Assembly (NCBI RefSeq): GCF_018863415.1
Contig: NZ_JAHKSN010000006.1
Coordinates: forward strand, 1 to 64,000
Direction: 5' to 3'
DNA length: 64,000 nt
From: Deinococcus aestuarii
GTDB taxonomy: Bacteria; Deinococcota; Deinococci; Deinococcales; Deinococcaceae
Part shown: positions 1 through 9,145 of the stretch, in pieces
Numbering within the stretch: the first letter of the stretch is position 1
How the letters are laid out: each line of letters starts with the position of its first letter
The notes under the pieces: generated by a model
What the model saw: the letters and a program-made list of their open reading frames with translations, nothing else
Told to the model about the DNA's origin: nothing
The model's database searches: none
Made by a program: the position numbers and the translations under genes

Positions 1-63
1 GGTGCGAGCGAGCTGGACCGCATCTCGCTTGAACTCGGCGCTGTGGATTCGGCGATTGATCAT
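1..63 (-). CDS. IS3-family transposase OrfA, N-terminal part (runs off the window)
   Basis: The minus strand opens with ATG at 63 behind a good Shine-Dalgarno (AGGAGG, about 8 bases upstream) and reads MINRRIHSAEFKRDAVQLA before leaving the window. The pattern of a basic start followed by S-A-E-F-K-R-D-A-V is the beginning of the HTH_Tnp_1 helix-turn-helix of IS3-type OrfA proteins, which bind the element ends. Only 21 codons are visible, so whether the copy is intact cannot be judged. It implies an insertion sequence immediately left of the window. Confidence 0.6.
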   Translation of the reverse strand, partial: MINRRIHSAEFKRDAVQLART

Positions 64-800
64 GATGGTGCCTCCTATCTTCGAGGCTTATCTCCATCTA
101 CGCCAGATCGGGTCACCCGCAAACGCCATCCCTGCCCATGGAAGCCGGGCGCACACTCCCTGAAGTAGACCTGGCGCCATGATCAGGCAGAAGGTAGACG
201 TTGAACAACGACGATTTGGTGGCAGCCCCCGCATAGAACTACTCCTAGTGCTGCAGGTTCTGATCCAGAACATCACCGAGTTGCTGGAGGAGGCGTAGCA
301 CTCCTGCAACGACAGCGACTTGGAGAAGCGATTCCTGCTGCGGGCCGTGGAGGTTCACGGCCCGCCATGATGCTGGCGTACCTCCTGAGCCCAGTGTCAG
401 GGAAGCCGCCGTGAGACGCAGTGGCAGAAAGGGAGAGGGGACGAGTCCAGGTTTGATCTTCGGGTGAGTCCCGCTGCTCCCGTGCCCCAACCGGTGCCGA
501 AGCCACCAGCCCCGATGGCCGGGTGCAGGGCCAAGCCTCCAGGCGGCGCGTGCGCACGCCGCTCGCGCCTCCGGTCCGTGCCGCTCCGGCCGCTTGCCCG
601 GACGCCCGCGCTCGCCCCACATCCCCCCGTGTGACGGCCCAACGGAAACAAGCCCGCCCGGTCCCCGCCTTGCCCCTCGATGCCTGCTGTCCCTCGAGAT
701 CCCCGCCTCCAAGCCGTTCCTTAACTCGTTCTGAAGACGGTCCAAGAGCGACCTTCCTTCCAACCGCCGTGGCGACCCCCACCATAGATTAAGGGGCCGT
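64..800. other. Long intergenic region, no convincing gene
   Basis: About 740 bp separate the IS3-type start from the sensor kinase. Frames on both strands are open in places, but they lack ribosome-binding sites, -10/start pairs or recognisable residues, as expected for GC-rich noncoding DNA. Short stretches near 180-300 look like degraded coding sequence but could not be assigned. A TAGATT -10-like box at 785-790 and an AAGGGG Shine-Dalgarno at 791-796 belong to the following gene. Confidence 0.4.
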
Positions 801-3800
801 ATGTTTTCTCACTTCACCTCGGCCGTGGCACCCTTCGACGTGCTCGTCCTCCTCGCTCCGTCGGGCGGGCCGGGGGTACTGGAGGCCGTGCTGGCTGACC
901 TGCCCGCCGATCTCCCCGCCGCGGTGCTGATCGGGCCATCCCCGGGCCGGGAACTTCCCCTGGTGGAGACCCTGGGCCGCCACACCCCGCTGCCCGTGCA
1001 TGTCGCCGAGGACAGCACGGTGCTCCAGCCGGGTCACCTTTACGTGAGCCCGCCGCATACGGTCCTGGAGGTGCGGCCGGATGGGCGCTGCGCCGTCACG
1101 CCTGGGGGTGAGTGGACCTCGGAGCGCCCGCTGGACCGGCTGCTGGCGTCGCTGGCCGTGAGCTGCGGTGAGCGCGCCCTGGCGGTGGTCCTGGGTGGGC
1201 AGGGGCGCGACGGGCTTTCGGGCGCGCGCGCCCTGCGTGGCGCGGGCGGAACGGTGCTGGTCGGGGACCCGGCTCCGGCGGACCCCGCCGACCTTGCGCG
1301 TGCGGTGGTCGAGGCTGGGGCGGCGGACCGGGTGGTGTCGCCATGGGACCTCGGCCACACCATCACCACCCTGCTGGCGGGCCGGCACGTCCTGCCGCCG
1401 GGCGAGGTCGCCCTGGTCGAGAAGACGGCCGAGCGGTGCGACGAGGGGATCATCGGGCGGATGGGCGACGCCCACTGTGTCCTCGACCGCGAGTTTCGCA
1501 TTCAGAGCGTGAACGCGGCGGCCGAGCGCCTGCTCGGGGTGCCACATACGGCGCTCCTCGGGCACTCGCACTGGGACGCGTTCCGGGCGTTGGTAGACGC
1601 GCCCGTCGGCCTCGCGCTCCGGCGCGTCGTTGCCGAGGGCACCGAGCAGCACTTGACCCACCACTCCACGGGAGAGGGCCACGACCTGCACCTGGAGGTC
1701 AATGCCTACCCGGCCGAAGGGGGTGGGGTCTCCCTGTTCTGGCGCGACGTGACCGGGCGGGTGCAGGCCGAGGCGGCGCTACGGGAGAGCGAGGAGAAGT
1801 ACCGTGCGCTCTTCGAGCAGATGGACGAGGCCTACGCGGTCGTCGAGGTGCTGGCGGACGCTGAGGGACGCTGGACGGACTTCCGGTTCCTCGACGCGAA
1901 CCCCGCCTTCTTGCGGCACACCGGGATGCCGTACCCCGTCGGGCGCACGGCCACAGAACTGCTCGGCACGCCGAACCCGCGCTGGGCCGAGCTATACGGC
2001 CGCGCGGTGGACACAGGAGCGTCGATCCGGGTAGAGGAGACTGAACTCACGCTCGGGCGCGTGTTCGACCTGAACATCTTCCGCCTCGGTGGCGAGGGGA
2101 GCCAGCGTGTGGCCGTGCTCTTCACCGACATCACAGGGCGCAAGCAGGCCGAGGAGGCGTTGCGCGCCTCGGAGGAGCGGCAGGCGTTCTTGCTAAAGCT
2201 CAGCGACGCGCTGCGGGCCGCGCCCGACGCGGACGCCGTGGGGCACCGGGCGCTGGGGCTGCTCTCCAAACACCTGCGCCTGGACCGCTGCTACATCGGC
2301 GTGTACCGACTGGAAGATGACTGGGGTGCCTTCACCCATCAGGTGGGCAACGACCACGTGCCGCCCGTGCCCAGCGGCGTGCGCCTGTCCGATTTTCCGG
2401 ACGCCCTACGCGTGGCGTTCGACCGGACACTCGTGATTGGCGATGTTGCGCACACGGGGGGCCTCTCCAACGTGGACCGGCAGAACCTCAGCGGGCTGGA
2501 CATGGGCGCGCTCGTCGCCGCGACCCTGCGCAAAGGTGAGGGCCATCCGCTCTGGTCCATCGTCGCGATCTCCGCGACCGCCCGGCGCTGGACGCCCGGC
2601 GAGATCGCGTTACTGGAAGAGGTCACCGAGCGCACCTGGTCGGCCATGGAGCGCGCCCGCGCCCAGGCCGCCCTGCGCGCCTCGGAAGCCCGGTACCGCA
2701 CGATCTTCGACTCGGTTGACGAGGGGTTCGTGCTTGCCGAGCTGCTCTATGACGGCGAGGGCCGACCTGTGGACGCCCTGTATCTCGAAGGCAACCCCGC
2801 CGCCTCGCTCCTGACCGGCGTTCCCGACTTCTCGCGGCGTCGGTTGAGCGAGGTGATGCCAGGGGCAGAGCCCTCCTGGCTGGAGGTGTACGACCGGGTG
2901 GCCCGCACCGGGGTGGCCGAGCGCCTGGAGCGCCACCTCGGCCCGCTCGGACGCTGGTACGACTTCCAGGTGTCCCGCGTGGCGGACGGCGCCCTCGAGA
3001 GCGCACAGCGCGGTCCCCACCGCGTGGCGGTGATCTTCCAGGACGTGACCGAACGCAAGCGCCGCGAAGCGAATCAGGGCCTGCTGGTCGAGATTTCCAA
3101 CGACCTCAGCCAACCTTCCAGCGAGGAGGAGCTGCTCCACACGGTCGGCGCCAAACTCGCGGCCCACCTGGGGCTAACCTGTTACCACTACGTGGACGTC
3201 GACGAGGACCGCGGCGAGGTCACGGTTCGCCACTTCTGGCATGCGCTGGATGTGCCCGCCGTCCTGGGCACCTATCCCATCGACGGGTTCATCCCTCCTG
3301 ACGGGCTGAACCGCCTGCGCGCCGGGGAAACGTCCGTCGTTCGCGACGCCCAACATGGCCTGCCCGGCGACACGGCCGCGACGGCAGGGCTGAGGGCGGG
3401 GGCCGCCGCCCAGCAGATCGGCGCTTACGTCGCCGTGCCCTACAGCCAGGACGGGAGATGGAAAGCCTACTTCGCCGTCGCGGACAGCCGGGCGCGGCCG
3501 TGGACAACGCCTGAGATCAGTCTTATTCAGGAGGTCGCCGGCCGGGTGTTTCCACGGATCGAGCGCGCCCGCACCGAGGACGCCCGGCGGACCTCGGAAG
3601 CGCGCTTCCGGGCGGTCGCCAACCTCGTGCCCGACCTGCTGTGGGAAAGCCGGCCCGACGGCTTCACCACCTGGTACAACCAGCGCTGGCTGGACTACAC
3701 CGGGCAGACCTTGGAGCAGGCAACCGGCTGGGGGTGGACGAACGCCGTCCACCCGGAAGACCGTGAAGGGTCGGCCCAGCGGTATGGGCAGGCCGTCCAG

Positions 3801-4625
3801 GCGGGCCAGCCGTTGCGTCAGGAGCACCGCATCCGCCGCCACGACGGGGAGTACCACTGGTTCGTGGTCAACACCGTTCCCATCCGGGACGAACGTGGGG
3901 AGGTGGTCTGGGTGTACGGCGCGGCGACAGACATCCACCACCTGCGGGTGAAGTCCGCCCTCCTCGAAGAGCGGGTGGAGGACCGCACCCGTCGCCTCGC
4001 CGACCTCAACAGCGAACTGCGCGCGCTGGCCGCCGCGTCGTTTCATGAATTGAGCGAACCGCTGCGGAGGTTGCGCGGTTTGCTGCACCTGCTCGAACGT
4101 CGCGCGGGGGACGGGCTCGACGAGCAGATGGAGCGGTACATCGAGTTGATTCGGGCGGAAGCGCAGCGGGCGGAGGGCCTGGCCGAGAACCTGACGGCCC
4201 TCGCCCGCCTTCAGAACCAGGAGTTGAAACCGTCCCGGGTGGCGCTCACGCCGCTGCTCGTGCAGGTGCGCAGCGACCTCGCCCCGGCCCTCGGTGCCCG
4301 GGCCGGGAAGTGGACCGTGGGGGAGTTGCCGGTGGTGGAGGGGGACGCCCTGCTGCTGCGTCAGGCGTTCACGGAACTGGTGTACCACGCCCTGAGATCC
4401 GCGCCGGGCGAGGCGCGGGTGGAGGTGGGGGCCGAGGGGTCGGGGGACCGGGTGGGCGTGACCGTGACCGTCACGCCCACGCAGGCCGAGGGGGCGGACC
4501 CCGGCGGGGACGGCCTGGCGACGGCGCGGCGGGTGGTGCGGCGCCACGGCGGTACGCTGGACGTGGACGTGCGGGGAGATCAGGCCCGGTTCGTGGTGCG
4601 TCTGCCCGGTCGGCTGGGCGAGTGA
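801..4625 (+). CDS. CheB-like / multi-PAS / GAF histidine-kinase-like sensor
   Basis: 1274 residues. Residues 12-195 form a CheB methylesterase-like domain: the nucleophile region A-P-S-G-G (20-23) and the G-x-D loop (V-L-G-G-Q-G-R-D-G, 130-138) are present, but the stretch that normally carries the catalytic His (V-Q-H-M type) reads L-I-G-P-S-P. It may therefore be a non-catalytic binding module. PAS domains follow at about 210-320, 330-450, 630-755 and 930-1045, with GAF domains at about 470-620 and 765-920. The DHp H-box S-F-H-E-L-S-E-P-L has its phospho-acceptor candidate at H1082. The ATPase domain is divergent: the N-box Asn is replaced (E-L-V-Y-H-A-L, 1192-1198) and the G1 DxGxG is missing, while a G2-like G-D-G-L-A-T-A-R-R-V-V is kept. 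A CheB domain joined to PAS without CheR is unusual. No response regulator lies next to it. Start chosen by AAGGGG five bases before ATG. Confidence 0.85.
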   Translation: MFSHFTSAVAPFDVLVLLAPSGGPGVLEAVLADLPADLPAAVLIGPSPGRELPLVETLGRHTPLPVHVAEDSTVLQPGHLYVSPPHTVLEVRPDGRCAVTPGGEWTSERPLDRLLASLAVSCGERALAVVLGGQGRDGLSGARALRGAGGTVLVGDPAPADPADLARAVVEAGAADRVVSPWDLGHTITTLLAGRHVLPPGEVALVEKTAERCDEGIIGRMGDAHCVLDREFRIQSVNAAAERLLGVPHTALLGHSHWDAFRALVDAPVGLALRRVVAEGTEQHLTHHSTGEGHDLHLEVNAYPAEGGGVSLFWRDVTGRVQAEAALRESEEKYRALFEQMDEAYAVVEVLADAEGRWTDFRFLDANPAFLRHTGMPYPVGRTATELLGTPNPRWAELYGRAVDTGASIRVEETELTLGRVFDLNIFRLGGEGSQRVAVLFTDITGRKQAEEALRASEERQAFLLKLSDALRAAPDADAVGHRALGLLSKHLRLDRCYIGVYRLEDDWGAFTHQVGNDHVPPVPSGVRLSDFPDALRVAFDRTLVIGDVAHTGGLSNVDRQNLSGLDMGALVAATLRKGEGHPLWSIVAISATARRWTPGEIALLEEVTERTWSAMERARAQAALRASEARYRTIFDSVDEGFVLAELLYDGEGRPVDALYLEGNPAASLLTGVPDFSRRRLSEVMPGAEPSWLEVYDRVARTGVAERLERHLGPLGRWYDFQVSRVADGALESAQRGPHRVAVIFQDVTERKRREANQGLLVEISNDLSQPSSEEELLHTVGAKLAAHLGLTCYHYVDVDEDRGEVTVRHFWHALDVPAVLGTYPIDGFIPPDGLNRLRAGETSVVRDAQHGLPGDTAATAGLRAGAAAQQIGAYVAVPYSQDGRWKAYFAVADSRARPWTTPEISLIQEVAGRVFPRIERARTEDARRTSEARFRAVANLVPDLLWESRPDGFTTWYNQRWLDYTGQTLEQATGWGWTNAVHPEDREGSAQRYGQAVQAGQPLRQEHRIRRHDGEYHWFVVNTVPIRDERGEVVWVYGAATDIHHLRVKSALLEERVEDRTRRLADLNSELRALAAASFHELSEPLRRLRGLLHLLERRAGDGLDEQMERYIELIRAEAQRAEGLAENLTALARLQNQELKPSRVALTPLLVQVRSDLAPALGARAGKWTVGELPVVEGDALLLRQAFTELVYHALRSAPGEARVEVGAEGSGDRVGVTVTVTPTQAEGADPGGDGLATARRVVRRHGGTLDVDVRGDQARFVVRLPGRLGE

Positions 4626-4744
4626 GCCGTCATGTGGATGCGGGGGAGGCCCCCGTCACGCTCCTGGAGGATCGCAGGACGGCCCGGTGATGAACAACGA
4701 GGGCTAGGCACTTCCTGCCTGACCCTGGTTGGGCAGTCTCCGTC

Positions 4745-4951
4745 CTACATCGCGGGCAGGGGGCTGGGGAGGCCCGGCGTGTTCGGGTTGTCGGTGGGCA
4801 TGGGGTCGGGCATCCCCGGCAGGTCGGGGTTGGCGGGCGGGTCTATGATGGGGCCGGTGTCGTCGCCGCCCGGCATCTGCTCGGGCAGGGAGGCGGGCAC
4901 GTCGGTCGGCTCGATGGCGGGCGCGGGTGGACGGTCGGAGGGTCCAGTCAT
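4745..4951 (-). CDS. Small proline-rich acidic protein
   Basis: 68 residues, start fixed by GGAGG seven bases upstream of ATG. The composition is extreme: Pro about every fourth residue, Asp/Glu clusters, repeated D-P-x-x-N-P / P-x-P-M-P patterns, almost no aromatic residues and no Cys. It has no signal peptide or membrane segment, so it is probably a soluble disordered protein. Function unknown. It faces the 3' end of the sensor kinase and has no operon partner. The clear Shine-Dalgarno is the main argument that it is a real gene. Confidence 0.6.
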   Translation of the reverse strand: MTGPSDRPPAPAIEPTDVPASLPEQMPGGDDTGPIIDPPANPDLPGMPDPMPTDNPNTPGLPSPLPAM

Positions 4952-5115
4952 GGTGTACCTCCGGGGTCAGGATGAGGGCATCATCCGTCCTCACCCTGAA
5001 CGGGCAGAAGAGGAGGCCGTGAAGGGAACTCCACCCCCGGACTCCCGGAGTGCCTCTTCCACGGGCGCAATCGCGTTCCTCCCGTCCATGCCGCACGACG
5101 GCGGGGAACAGTCCG

Positions 5116-5244
5116 CTAGGGCAGGTGGTCCAGAAAGCGCGCACGCGCCGACAAGAAGCCCGCCGGGTTCTCAAGGTGCGCGACATGCCCCGTGGCGGGC
5201 AACACCGCACGGAAGGGACTGCCCAGTGATCCCCCAGCGCCATG
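5116..5244 (-). pseudogene. Remnant of an alpha/beta-hydrolase C-terminus
   Basis: The minus frame ending at the TAG at 5116-5118 reads [24 protein letters not shown], ending in a helix F-L-D-H-L-P. G-H-x-x-H-L-E-N-P-x-x-F is the usual surrounding of the catalytic His in the last segment of alpha/beta-hydrolases. No nucleophile elbow or start lies upstream before the HTH regulator begins, so only the tail survives. Call rests on motif recognition alone. Confidence 0.45.
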
Positions 5245-5277
5245 CCCGGGCGGCGCCCTTCGCCTGAACACCCTCGC

Positions 5278-6267
5278 TCACCCCTCATCCGAGAGCGCGG
5301 TGAGCACCTGGAGACCGCGCACACTGAGCTGATGCCACACGTACCTCCCGGACCGGGACGAGGTGACCAGCCCCACCGCCCGGAGCGTGCCGACCTGCTG
5401 CGAGACAGCGCTGGGAGTCAGCCCCAGGCGCCGCGCCAGTTCTTGCGTCGTGAGCGGGACGCACAGCAGGCTCAGCAGGGCCGCCCGCCGCTCCCCCATC
5501 ACCACCCGGGCGACCTGCGGTGCTCCCGGCGGCTCATCCCACCACAGATTCGCGCTGCCCCACGCCGAGTAGGCGACGGTGGGCTGCCAGGGCGCCTCCA
5601 CCGTGACGTACAGGTCCGGCCAGGCGAACACCGAGGGCAACAGCAGCAGGCCACGTCCCGCCGCCGAACCCCGCCACTCCCAGTGGTCCAGACCGACGGT
5701 GAGCACCCCGTCCCGGTAGCGCGTGAGGGGATGCAGCTCGGCGAAGAGGGTCTCCGGGCCGTACAGCGCCAGCGTGCGGGCCCGGAACTGCACGTCGCGT
5801 TCCAGCACCCGTCGCAGGCGCGGCCATTCGGGCGCGAGCGCCGCCTCCCAGTACCTCTCCAGAACATCGGCGAGGGCGGCGAGGCTGGCTTCCGGTCGGG
5901 TGAGGTAGGGCGCCAACCGGGCCGCGTCCGGGGTGGGGTGGGCCGCGAGTGCCTCCCGGACCTCCGCCACCACGAGGTCCGGTGGGGTCGCCCGCAGGAC
6001 GGCGAGTTCAGCCGCAACTTCGGGAAAGGGCGTGGAGGGCGGAGGCGTCAGAAAGTTGGGCGCATAGCCCTGGGGCGGCACCAGGGCGAAGAGGTGGGGC
6101 AGGTCCGCAGGTGAGACCACCTCGCGCGCTCGCCGTGCCCAGGCGGCGTGAATGGCCCGGGAGGGCGGCGCGCGCAGGGTCCGCAGGCTCGCCACCACTT
6201 CCCACAACGGGCTGAAGGCAAAGCGGAGCTGCGTGAGGTCTCGGGCAGCGAGCGTGAGTGCGATCAT
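5278..6267 (-). CDS. ArsR-type winged-helix transcriptional regulator (DUF5937-like)
   Basis: 329 residues from ATG at 6267. The N-terminus M-I-A-L-T-L-A-A-R-D-L-x-x-L-R-F-A-F-S-P is typical of large ArsR-like regulators with a long N-terminal ligand/dimer domain. The C-terminal ~80 residues hold the winged helix, with T-T-Q-E-L-A-R-R-L-G-L-T-P-S-A-V-S-Q-Q as the recognition helix. The strongest Shine-Dalgarno (AGGAGG, 6293-6298) is badly spaced for this ATG but lies seven bases before an in-frame CTG at 6285, giving a possible six-residue longer protein. The gene is divergent from the N-acetyltransferase with only 63 bp between starts, so it probably controls that promoter as well as its own. 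Confidence 0.8.
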   Translation of the reverse strand: MIALTLAARDLTQLRFAFSPLWEVVASLRTLRAPPSRAIHAAWARRAREVVSPADLPHLFALVPPQGYAPNFLTPPPSTPFPEVAAELAVLRATPPDLVVAEVREALAAHPTPDAARLAPYLTRPEASLAALADVLERYWEAALAPEWPRLRRVLERDVQFRARTLALYGPETLFAELHPLTRYRDGVLTVGLDHWEWRGSAAGRGLLLLPSVFAWPDLYVTVEAPWQPTVAYSAWGSANLWWDEPPGAPQVARVVMGERRAALLSLLCVPLTTQELARRLGLTPSAVSQQVGTLRAVGLVTSSRSGRYVWHQLSVRGLQVLTALSDEG

Positions 6268-6330
6268 CGGACGATGTAGCTCCAGCTTAATTCCTCCTGG
6301 CGGCCGGGCGGTGAACCTACCCTGGGCGAC

Positions 6331-7134
6331 ATGAGCGACCCTGCCCCCCGCTTCACCCTGTCCGCCGATGAGGTGGCGTCCTACCTCGCCCGCCTGGGGC
6401 TGGTCGGACCCCTCCCGCCCACCGTGGAGACCCTGCGCCTGCTGCACCGCACCCACCTCTCCAGGGTGCCGTTCGAGAACCTCGACATCCACCTGGGCCG
6501 AAACATCGTGCTCGACGGGCGGCGGCTGTTCGACAAGGTGGTCGGTGAGCGGCGCGGCGGGTTCTGCTATGAGGTGAATGGCCTGTTCGCGGCCCTGCTG
6601 TGTGCCCTGGGCTTCGAGGTGACGCTCCTCTCGGCGCAGGTGGCGGGACAGGACGGCACCCTCGGGCGGGAGTTCGACCACCTCGCCCTGCGGGTGGACG
6701 TGGGCGAGCCGTTGCTGGCCGACGTGGGCTTCGGGGACGCCTTCCTCGAACCGCTGCGGCTCCAGCCGGGCCTCCTCCAGCCCGAGGGGGACCAGACGTT
6801 CCGGCTCGATCAGGAGGGAGAGGCGTGGACGCTCTGGGAGCGCCGTGCCGGGGGGGCGTGGGGCAGGCAGTACCGCTTCACCCTCACGCCGCGCGAGTTG
6901 GCCGAGTTCGCCCCGATGTGCGATTACCACCAGACCTCGCCGGACAGCCACTTCACCCGGGCGGCCCTGGTGACCGTCGTGACGCCCGAGGGCCGCGTGA
7001 CCCTGCGCGGCGACCGGCTGTACACCACCGTGCACGGCCAGCGCGACGAGCGTGTCGTGTCGCCCGAAGAACGGGCCGTGCTGTTGGACGAACACTTCGG
7101 TCTCCGTGTCCCGGCCCTGCCGGACAGGCGGTGA
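6331..7134 (+). CDS. nat: Arylamine N-acetyltransferase
   Basis: 267 residues, full length for the family. The cysteine-protease-like triad of arylamine N-acetyltransferases is intact: Cys79 in R-G-G-F-C-Y-E-V-N, His117 in F-D-H-L-A-L and Asp131 in D-V-G-F-G. The enzyme transfers acetyl from acetyl-CoA to arylamines, hydrazines and related xenobiotics in the cytoplasm. The conserved early motif V-P-F-E-N-L-D-I-H is at 46-54. A TACCCT -10 box lies seven bases before ATG with no Shine-Dalgarno, so the mRNA is probably leaderless. Divergent from the ArsR-type regulator, a likely local controller. Confidence 0.92.
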   Translation: MSDPAPRFTLSADEVASYLARLGLVGPLPPTVETLRLLHRTHLSRVPFENLDIHLGRNIVLDGRRLFDKVVGERRGGFCYEVNGLFAALLCALGFEVTLLSAQVAGQDGTLGREFDHLALRVDVGEPLLADVGFGDAFLEPLRLQPGLLQPEGDQTFRLDQEGEAWTLWERRAGGAWGRQYRFTLTPRELAEFAPMCDYHQTSPDSHFTRAALVTVVTPEGRVTLRGDRLYTTVHGQRDERVVSPEERAVLLDEHFGLRVPALPDRR

Positions 7135-7242
7135 AGGTCTCCCCACCTCCGGGTGCCACGTGGACCACACCCGTTCGCCTGGTCGTCTCCCTCCCACTTG
7201 ACCGGGCCCGGAACAGCGGCGCTCCAGTTTTAAACTTCATCT

Positions 7243-8070
7243 GTGCACTTCCGACCCAGCCGCCTGCCACCTCACGTGGCCCTGCCGGTCTTCGCCCGCC
7301 TGTACGGGTGTGACGAACAGGACTTCGCGGGGATACCCGCCCAGATGACTGCCGCCTGGATCGTTCGGGACGACGGCCAGAACGCCCTGGGTGCCGTCGG
7401 GCTGCGTCCTTCACCGGCCCACGGCGCGGAGGTGATGGGCGGCGCGTTCCCAGGAGCAGGGCAGCACGAGGTGGTCCTGGCGCTGCTCGACGCGGCGTTG
7501 ACCGCCCAACCTCGCCTGTACGCCTACGCCGAGGCCCACCTGCTGCCCGAGGAGACCCTGCGGGCGGCGGGCTGGCACCCCGTGGGCGCCTCCACCCGCA
7601 TGACCGGTCCCGTCCCGGCGCTTTCACCCAGCGTGCCGGACGGCTTCAGGGTCGTCCCACTCTCCGAGGTGGGCAACCTGGAGGATCGCCTGGCCGCCCA
7701 GCAGACCTACGCCGACCGGATCGGGCACACCCTCGTCACCGCCGACGCCCTCCAGCCCGACGTGGGCGGGACCGATGACACGCTCGGGCGCCTGGCCTAC
7801 GACGCTTCGGGCGTGCCTGCGGGCGTCTGCCGGGCCTCGCTGCAAGGCGAGCAGCTTGCGCTGGGCACGCCGGGGGTATGTCCTGACGCGCGGGGCACCG
7901 GGCTGAGACGGGCGCTGCTCCTGTCAGTCTGCGAGGCCGGGCGGGCGGCGGGCGCGACCCGGCTGGTACTGGAGGCTTGGGGCGATACCGAGGCGGAGCG
8001 GCAGGAGGATGAAGCGTTGGGCCTGATGGTCGAGGCATGGACCCCGATCTATGGAGCGGCCCACCCATAA
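7243..8070 (+). CDS. GNAT-family N-acetyltransferase-like protein
   Basis: 275 residues from GTG. The C-terminal half carries the acetyl-CoA pyrophosphate loop as C-P-D-A-R-G-T-G-L-R-R-A-L followed by a helix and the strand A-T-R-L-V-L-E-A-W, the usual GNAT order. The N-terminal half looks like a second, degenerate GNAT lobe, so this may be a tandem-GNAT protein. Substrate unknown. It follows the N-acetyltransferase gene by 108 bp on the same strand. TAAACT lies six bases before the GTG, fitting a leaderless start, and no Shine-Dalgarno is visible. Confidence 0.65.
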   Translation: MHFRPSRLPPHVALPVFARLYGCDEQDFAGIPAQMTAAWIVRDDGQNALGAVGLRPSPAHGAEVMGGAFPGAGQHEVVLALLDAALTAQPRLYAYAEAHLLPEETLRAAGWHPVGASTRMTGPVPALSPSVPDGFRVVPLSEVGNLEDRLAAQQTYADRIGHTLVTADALQPDVGGTDDTLGRLAYDASGVPAGVCRASLQGEQLALGTPGVCPDARGTGLRRALLLSVCEAGRAAGATRLVLEAWGDTEAERQEDEALGLMVEAWTPIYGAAHP

Positions 8071-8178
8071 GCTGCGCGCCCACTTCCAGACCTTGACCGC
8101 TCGCTCTGGGAATGGCGTGAACAGCCTTGAGGCCCGCCCGCCTCCCCGCCCCCCGTGTTGACTCTGGCCTTGCCTGCT

Positions 8179-8502
8179 CTACAGCGGGTCTGAGACGTAC
8201 AGGTAGACGTCAGCGAGCTGGGCGGGAAGACCACCGATTTTCACGCGCTGGCCGCGCTCGTCCACACCGTCGAGACTGACTTTGCCCCGCTGGACGGTCA
8301 GCCCGCGCGGAAGATCGCCGTTGTGGGGACCAGGCAAGTAGACTGTGCCGCCGTCGGCGGTGATGGCGTAGGCGTGCAGGCGCTCCCGCTCGACTCGCTT
8401 TCCCAGGAGCAACGCCCAGGTGTGCGGCACCAGGCAGGGGAAGAGCGGCCCGATGGTCTGTCCCGGATGCAAGAGGGTTTCCCACTCGCGCTGGTCGTGC
8501 AT
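8179..8502 (-). CDS. Hypothetical cytoplasmic protein, 107 aa
   Basis: No signal peptide, membrane segment or known motif was recognised. The protein is beta-strand rich (T-V-Y-L-P-G-P, V-K-I-G-G, V-Y-L-Y-V). Gene reality is supported by a TAGGGT box (8508-8513) five bases before ATG, the leaderless layout of its neighbours. A GTCAG lies 16 bp before that -10 box, resembling the downstream half of the TCA repeat found at exported-protein genes, but the upstream half is not conserved. It converges on the GNAT gene with about 110 bp between the stop codons. Confidence 0.55.
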   Translation of the reverse strand: MHDQREWETLLHPGQTIGPLFPCLVPHTWALLLGKRVERERLHAYAITADGGTVYLPGPHNGDLPRGLTVQRGKVSLDGVDERGQRVKIGGLPAQLADVYLYVSDPL

Positions 8503-8596
8503 TCCTTACCCTACCGGTCCCACTCTGACGCTCTCAGCACACGCGGATCGCCTGAGCCCTTCTCCCAGCCTGCCGCTGGACTGCTTAAGATCAGGA

Positions 8597-8947
8597 ATGT
8601 TGACCCTGGCGCTCGGCCTGGCTCTCACCCTCCCTCCTGGCCCGGGAGCGGCCACGGCGACCGACTCGCCCACCATCCGGTGTCGGCCCCTGACCTCGGC
8701 GCCCTTCCAAGACCTGCTGTGCCGACCTGAGGAACCTCAAGCGACTCGACCGCCACTCCTGCACAACCCCTTCTTCCCGCAGGTCGGGAATCCCCTCTCA
8801 CCTGAGGACGACCGGGCTTGCTTCCTCAAACAGCCTTCCAGCCGCCCTGAGCCTCAGAGTCCTCCCCCCCAACCCTCGACGTTCCGCATCCGCTACCAGG
8901 CGACGGTTGAGGGGTTGGGCTGCGACCCGCTTCCCCAGGACCGTTAA
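8597..8947 (+). CDS. Small exported hypothetical protein, 116 aa
   Basis: Starts M-L-T-L-A-L-G-L-A-L-T-L-P and continues to G-A-A-T-A, a short signal peptide with a plausible cleavage after residue ~21. The mature part is Pro-rich and Cys-containing (R-C-R-P, L-L-C-R-P, A-C-F, G-C-D-P), with four Cys that could pair in the periplasm or outside. The start was set at 8597 because TAAGAT (8586-8591) stands five bases before this ATG; an upstream in-frame ATG has no such element. Function unknown. Confidence 0.55.
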   Translation: MLTLALGLALTLPPGPGAATATDSPTIRCRPLTSAPFQDLLCRPEEPQATRPPLLHNPFFPQVGNPLSPEDDRACFLKQPSSRPEPQSPPPQPSTFRIRYQATVEGLGCDPLPQDR

Positions 8948-9022
8948 CGAGAGACACTCTCCCTGCACCCGCCGCCGCGCCAGACCGATCAAGGGGAGTG
9001 AGGCCGGTGCCCTTCCCGCAAC

Positions 9023-9082
9023 GACGACCGGAAGGACACGAGGACAGGCTTCTCAAGCAGGCGAAGGATCAACACGGGGGGA
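9023..9082 (+). repeat. Dispersed repeat, copy 1
   Basis: This ~60 bp stretch resembles 18413-18470: both read GAAGGAC-R-CGAGGACA, then TCAA-S-CAGG-S-GAAGGA and a G-rich end. By eye about four of five bases agree. Both copies lie between gene ends, so this may be a small noncoding repeat like those known in Deinococcus. It ends in ATCAACACGGGGGG, a string that recurs alone elsewhere. Confidence 0.4.
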
Positions 9083-9145
9083 GCCCTTCGGGCAGGGCGT
9101 GGGCCGCCGACCGCTCCCGGTGCTGGGTGCCGTTCAGCAGAGTGG

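Noticed and set aside
245..785. Long open frames on the minus strand between the transposase fragment and the kinase
   Set aside because: No ribosome-binding site or -10/start pair, mutually overlapping frames and low-complexity Arg/Gly/Pro composition expected from GC-rich noncoding DNA.
3174..4547. 457-codon minus-strand frame inside the sensor kinase
   Set aside because: Antisense shadow of a protein with clear PAS, GAF and DHp patterns in the plus frame.
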